A DNA stretch of 18,277 nucleotides from JAVKSL01 sp039583695. Lineage in GTDB: Bacteria > Actinomycetota > Acidimicrobiia > Acidimicrobiales > JAJPHD01. The position numbers and the translations under genes were made by a program. The stretch spans positions 1-18,277 of the forward strand of contig JAVKSL010000057.1 in the NCBI GenBank assembly GCA_039583695.1. Reading direction: 5' to 3'. Every line of letters starts with the position of its first letter. Within the stretch, counting starts at the first letter, position 1. Below, in pieces: positions 14,886 through 18,277 of the stretch. The notes below the pieces were generated by a model, which ran no database searches, had not been told where the DNA came from, and saw only the letters and a program-made list of their open reading frames with translations.

Positions 14886-15260
14886 TCAGCTTTCCTCGGA
14901 GGCGGGGCTACCAGTCCCCTCCGCCACCCGGCGGAGGATCTCCTCGATGCGAGCACCCTCAGCAATCGCCGGGTCCTGGCCGAATGCCAGCCGCGGGGTC
15001 CGCTTGAGTCGCACCTGGGACGAGATCGCGGCCTGCAGCTTCACCCTAACCTCGACAAGTGCCTCGTCGGCTTGCGGCTCCAGTGATACGAACAGCACCC
15101 TGGCGTGCCGGAGGTCTGGCTCGCTCATCACAGCGGTGACAGTGAGAAGGCGGAGGCGCTCGTCGGCATCTGCCAGGCGTTCCAGCTCCTCAGCGACCAC
15201 CTCCCGCAGAACCTCGTTCACCCGCGCGACCCGGGGGTAGCGTTCTACCTGAACGGGCAC
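14886..15260 (-). CDS. rbfA: Ribosome-binding factor A
   Basis: Small KH-like protein that binds the 30S subunit during late 16S rRNA maturation. The 124-residue product shows the family pattern RVARVNEVLREVVAEELERL, LLTVTAV, SEPDLRHARVLFVSL and LKRTPRLAFGQDPAIAEGARIEEIL. The open frame extends to 15344, but the GTG at 15260 gives a normal length and begins 26 bases after the ylxP stop, avoiding an overlap. A purine-rich GGAGA lies immediately before that GTG, closer than ideal, so the exact start is uncertain. Confidence 0.92.
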   Translation of the reverse strand: MPVQVERYPRVARVNEVLREVVAEELERLADADERLRLLTVTAVMSEPDLRHARVLFVSLEPQADEALVEVRVKLQAAISSQVRLKRTPRLAFGQDPAIAEGARIEEILRRVAEGTGSPASEES

Positions 15261-15286
15261 TCTCCGCGAGCTGCGTCGCCGGGCCG

Positions 15287-15574
15287 TCACGGCTCGAGCC
15301 AAGCACGCTCCGCCGAGACGACCTCCACGTCGGGTCGACTCCACACGAAGCGCTCCACCTCATCGAGCACCTCTTCCACATGACTCACGTTAGAGGCCAC
15401 CGCAGCAATGGCGACAAGCGCTCGCTGGTGCAGATCATTGTGGTCGACCTCAGCCGCCGCCACCAAGAACCGTTGTCGGGAACCCACCAGGATCGGCTTG
15501 ATCACTGCCCGCTTCTCCTTGAGCGAACGGCACTGGGGCAGATGAAGGTCGAGTGAGAGAACGCCTACGTGCGT
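15287..15574 (-). CDS. ylxP: YlxP-like protein (DUF503), apparent ACG start
   Basis: Small conserved protein of the DUF503 family, regularly found next to infB and rbfA and thought to be linked to ribosome maturation. Residues HVGVLSLDLHLPQCRSLKEKR match the family N-terminus and WSRPDVEVVSAERAWLEP the C-terminus, with 95 residues in total. The family begins M-HVGV; here the codon in that place is ACG (15572-15574). No ATG, GTG or TTG occurs in frame nearby; the nearest upstream GTG is far inside infB. GGGAG sits five bases before the ACG, at ideal spacing. The gene overlaps the infB stop codon by ten bases. Either ACG is used as a start or the ATG has mutated. Confidence 0.85.
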   Translation of the reverse strand, partial: THVGVLSLDLHLPQCRSLKEKRAVIKPILVGSRQRFLVAAAEVDHNDLHQRALVAIAAVASNVSHVEEVLDEVERFVWSRPDVEVVSAERAWLEP

Positions 15575-18277
15575 TTGATCTCCCGTTCCTCGAAGGTCTC
15601 GATCAGGTCGCCAGAATGCAGGTCCTGGAAGTCCGAAAGTCCCACACCGCACTCGAAGCCAGTGGCTACTTCCCGGACATCGTCCTTGAAGCGCTTGAGG
15701 GAAGTGATGGTTCCCTTCCAGATGATCACGCCATCGCGCAGGAATCGCACCTTGGAGCCCCGGGTGATCACGCCGCTGCGCACCTGGCATCCAGCCACCG
15801 CACCGATCTTGGGCACACGGAAGACTTCCCGGACCTCAGCTTCGCCCGTGACCACCTCCTCGAGCTCGGGCGCCAGCATGCCCACCATCGCCGACTCGAT
15901 GTCCTCGAGGACCTTGTAGATGATCTCGTAGGTGCGGATGTCCACTCCCTGAGTGGCTGCCATCTCCCTGGCCCTGCGGTCGGGGCGCACATTGAAACCA
16001 ATGATCGTGGCATTGGAGGCCGTAGCCAGCTGCACGTCGTACTCGGTGATACCACCAACTGCTCGGTGAAGGAATCTCAGCTTCACATCATCGCGCTCCA
16101 GCTTGCGCAACGACTCCGTGAGCGCCTCCAGCGAGCCTTGGACGTCGGCCTTGAGCACCAGGTTGAGCGTGGCGGTCTCTCCGCGCTGTATCTGCTCGAA
16201 GATGTCCTCAAGCTTGGCCCCCGGTGTCGCCGAAGGCGTTGGCATGTAGCCAGCGACACGGATACGGTGACCCCGCTTCTCACCGATCGTCCGGGCCGTC
16301 TGCTGATCTACGGTCACCCGTAGACCGTCCCCCGCGCCTGGCACATCGGAGAATCCGAGCACCTGCACAGGGGTTGACGGGAGAGCCCTCTTAACGTTCT
16401 TGCCCTTGTCGTCGAGCATGGCCTTGACCTTGCCCCACGCAGCGCCCGCCACCACGGGGTCCCCCACATCGAGGTGGCCGTGCTGCACGATCACGGTGGC
16501 CACTGGGCCGCGTCCGATGTCCAGGTTGGCCTCGAGCACCACCCCACGCGCTCTGCCCTCGGGGTTGGCCCGCAAGTCGAGGACCTCGGCCAACACGAGC
16601 AGCTGCTCGAGGAGGTCGTCGATCCCGATGTCCTGGAGCGCCGATAGCTCGACCATGATCGTGTCCCCGCCCCACTCCTCTGGGACGAGCCCGTACTCGG
16701 ACAGCTGCTGTCTGACCCGGTTGGGATCGGCATCGGCTCGGTCGACCTTGTTGATCGCCACCATGATCGGCACGTCAGCAGCCTTGGCGTGGTTGATGGC
16801 CTCCACAGTTTGCGGCATCACGCCGTCGTCTGCGGCAACCACGAGCACCACGATGTCGGTTACCTCCGCTCCCCTTGCACGCATCGCGGTGAATGCTTCG
16901 TGACCTGGCGTGTCTATGAAGGTGATCAGCTGGTCCCCCACCTTGGCTTGGTAGGCACCGATGTGTTGGGTGATCCCCCCAGCCTCGCCCGCCACGACAT
17001 TGGTCTCCCGAATACGGTCCAGGAGCTTGGTCTTGCCATGGTCGACATGGCCCATCACGGTGACCACCGGAGGGCGCGGCTGGAGGTCGGCTTCATCCTC
17101 CTCGTCCTCCTCGTCGCCGAAGTAACGCGCCTGTAGGGCAGCCTCTTGCTCGTCTCCGGGATCCACCAGGCGAATCGTTGCCCCAAGCTCGGCGGCGAAC
17201 AGCTCGATCATGTCGTCGGTGAGCGCTTGGGTGACCGTTATCAGCTCACCTTGGAGCAACAAGAACCTCACCACGTCGCCCGCCGATCGGTTCAGCTTGG
17301 GCCCCAGGTCCTGGGCATTGGAGCCCCGCTCGACGATTACCTCACCCTCGGGGATAGAAGCGCTGGACGGCGAATAGCTGGTCGGCTTTGTCGGCTCCAG
17401 CTCCTCCATCGGGCGACGACGACGACGACCACCGGGTCGTCGCTGAGGTCGGCCGCGCATGGGCGGGCCGCCGCGCGCCCCCGGCGGACCACTACCAGGA
17501 CCCCGGCCACCACCTGGTCCAGGGCCTGCCCCGGGCGTCCCTGGTCGTCCCCCGCCATAGCCGGTCGAGCTCCCCGGTCGTCCTGGGGCATAGCCGGGCG
17601 AGCTCCCCGACGCCCTTGCCCCAGGACCAGACGTACCACCCGGACGCCCAGGTACGTAGCCAGGACGAGAGGGGGCAGACCCTGGCGGGCTACCGGTACC
17701 TCCACCGGCTCTCCCTGGAGCAAACGCCGGCCGGCTACCGCCGGCATAATTTGGGCGCGCCCCTGGGCTGGACCCGGGGCTTGGTGTGCTGGGGCCACCC
17801 CTGCCGCCGCCGAACGGCCTAGCCGAAGTTCCGCCGCGCTGTGAATTGCCAGGGCTGGGCGAGCCGGTGCGAGCCGTGTCGGGTCTGGGTTGGGGCGCAG
17901 GAGTGCGACGACCTCCCTGGCCAGGCGGAGGCGGTATGGGCTTACCGGTAAGCGAGCGCGGAGGCCCGCTCGGTGGGGGGGGTATGGGCTTACCGGTAAG
18001 CGAGCGCGGGCCACCGCCGGCTGTACCCGCAAGGTCCCGACTCGCTGGCGGGCGACTGGATACCTGTGTTCCCGCGGGGTTGGCCCCCCTCGCAGTCAGC
18101 TCACCCGAGGTAGCTGGTCCCCTGCCGCTCGGCCGAGGACCAGTACCGGTCCCAGGAGGACGCTGACCCTGGCGGGTCCGAGAATCGTTAGTGGCCGCCG
18201 CCCCTGCACTCATTGCCGGGGCGGGGGCGGCCGGGGCCGGGACGGAGGGGGTCGGGGGCGGGGCGGGGGCCGGGGCT
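15565..18277 (-). CDS. infB: Translation initiation factor IF-2, 5' end beyond the window
   Basis: GTPase that brings initiator tRNA to the 30S subunit and promotes subunit joining. Counted from the first ATG in the window (18213), the G domain starts near residue 383: GHVDHGKT (388-395), AGGITQHIGAYQ, DTPGHEAF and NKVD, followed by domain II and the C-terminal initiator-tRNA-binding domain, ending in REIKRT. The IF2-N segment (QDLGPKLNRSAGDVVRFLL, 301-319) precedes it. The first 270 residues are Gly/Pro/Arg-rich low complexity with repeated RSLTGKPIPPPP and PGYAPGRPG units, as in many actinobacteria. The frame stays open through the window edge upstream of 18213 with more Ala/Pro codons, and the conserved extreme N-terminal helix domain is not present, so the gene is incomplete here. 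Confidence 0.96.
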   Translation of the reverse strand, partial: APAPAPPPTPSVPAPAAPAPAMSAGAAATNDSRTRQGQRPPGTGTGPRPSGRGPATSGELTARGANPAGTQVSSRPPASRDLAGTAGGGPRSLTGKPIPPPPSGPPRSLTGKPIPPPPGQGGRRTPAPQPRPDTARTGSPSPGNSQRGGTSARPFGGGRGGPSTPSPGSSPGARPNYAGGSRPAFAPGRAGGGTGSPPGSAPSRPGYVPGRPGGTSGPGARASGSSPGYAPGRPGSSTGYGGGRPGTPGAGPGPGGGRGPGSGPPGARGGPPMRGRPQRRPGGRRRRRPMEELEPTKPTSYSPSSASIPEGEVIVERGSNAQDLGPKLNRSAGDVVRFLLLQGELITVTQALTDDMIELFAAELGATIRLVDPGDEQEAALQARYFGDEEDEEDEADLQPRPPVVTVMGHVDHGKTKLLDRIRETNVVAGEAGGITQHIGAYQAKVGDQLITFIDTPGHEAFTAMRARGAEVTDIVVLVVAADDGVMPQTVEAINHAKAADVPIMVAINKVDRADADPNRVRQQLSEYGLVPEEWGGDTIMVELSALQDIGIDDLLEQLLVLAEVLDLRANPEGRARGVVLEANLDIGRGPVATVIVQHGHLDVGDPVVAGAAWGKVKAMLDDKGKNVKRALPSTPVQVLGFSDVPGAGDGLRVTVDQQTARTIGEKRGHRIRVAGYMPTPSATPGAKLEDIFEQIQRGETATLNLVLKADVQGSLEALTESLRKLERDDVKLRFLHRAVGGITEYDVQLATASNATIIGFNVRPDRRAREMAATQGVDIRTYEIIYKVLEDIESAMVGMLAPELEEVVTGEAEVREVFRVPKIGAVAGCQVRSGVITRGSKVRFLRDGVIIWKGTITSLKRFKDDVREVATGFECGVGLSDFQDLHSGDLIETFEEREIKRT
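17933..18009. repeat. Two 29-bp direct repeats within infB
   Basis: A 29-base unit at 17933-17961 recurs exactly at 17981-18009, spaced 48 bases start to start, each containing the palindrome CTTACCGGTAAG. It encodes the repeated RSLTGKPIP of the IF-2 N-terminal region. This is coding low-complexity duplication, not a CRISPR. Confidence 0.9.

Noticed and set aside
17933..18009. Short repeats as a CRISPR array
   Set aside because: Only two copies, in frame within infB and encoding a repeated peptide.

Overview
The window is a GC-rich chromosomal segment that reads as an actinobacterium, probably near the Acidimicrobiia. This rests on the high GC content, GTG starts, an aspartate-type MurA, a polyphosphate-glucokinase-like ROK protein and a wecA-to-murA gene order that resembles the actinobacterial ATP synthase neighbourhood. 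The taxonomic call is inference from gene content. Almost every intact gene is on the minus strand, so the text below follows transcription from right to left.

Right third (about 11.3-18.3 kb): a translation cluster, infB (5' end beyond the window), ylxP (DUF503, apparently with an ACG start), rbfA and truB, tightly packed. It is followed by glyA and a wecA/TagO-type prenyl-phosphate glycosyl-1-phosphate transferase.

Middle scar (about 10.37-11.28 kb): no intact gene. It holds a frameshifted fragment of atpH (ATP synthase delta) on the minus strand. Against it lies a plus-strand relic of a toxin-antitoxin pair: a ribbon-helix-helix antitoxin with a frameshift and an early stop, plus the first codons of a MazF-like toxin. 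In mycobacteria the atp operon lies between wecA and murA, so this looks like the place from which the atp operon was lost or moved.

Centre (about 6.2-10.4 kb): a fusion of a 2H phosphoesterase (2'-5' RNA ligase-like) domain to a GNAT acetyltransferase domain, whose gene carries a striking cluster of perfect inverted repeats; murA with Asp in place of the catalytic Cys, possibly leaderless; meaB; and a convergent plus-strand Bax-inhibitor-1-like membrane protein.

Left third (1-6 kb): a ROK/polyphosphate glucokinase-like protein with a long Pro/Ala-rich N-terminus; uvrA; the 3' end of a group II intron (maturase C-terminus plus domain V) abutting the uvrA stop; a possible small membrane protein; a PAP2 phosphatase of undecaprenyl-pyrophosphatase type; and a broken truncated haemoglobin at the left edge.

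Several genes serve the envelope (murA, wecA, PAP2 phosphatase) or translation initiation and ribosome/tRNA maturation (infB, rbfA, truB). The most unusual signals are the inverted-repeat cluster, the atp/TA scar, and the intron remnant. I found no complete new defence or mobile system. No tRNA, rRNA or CRISPR array was seen.
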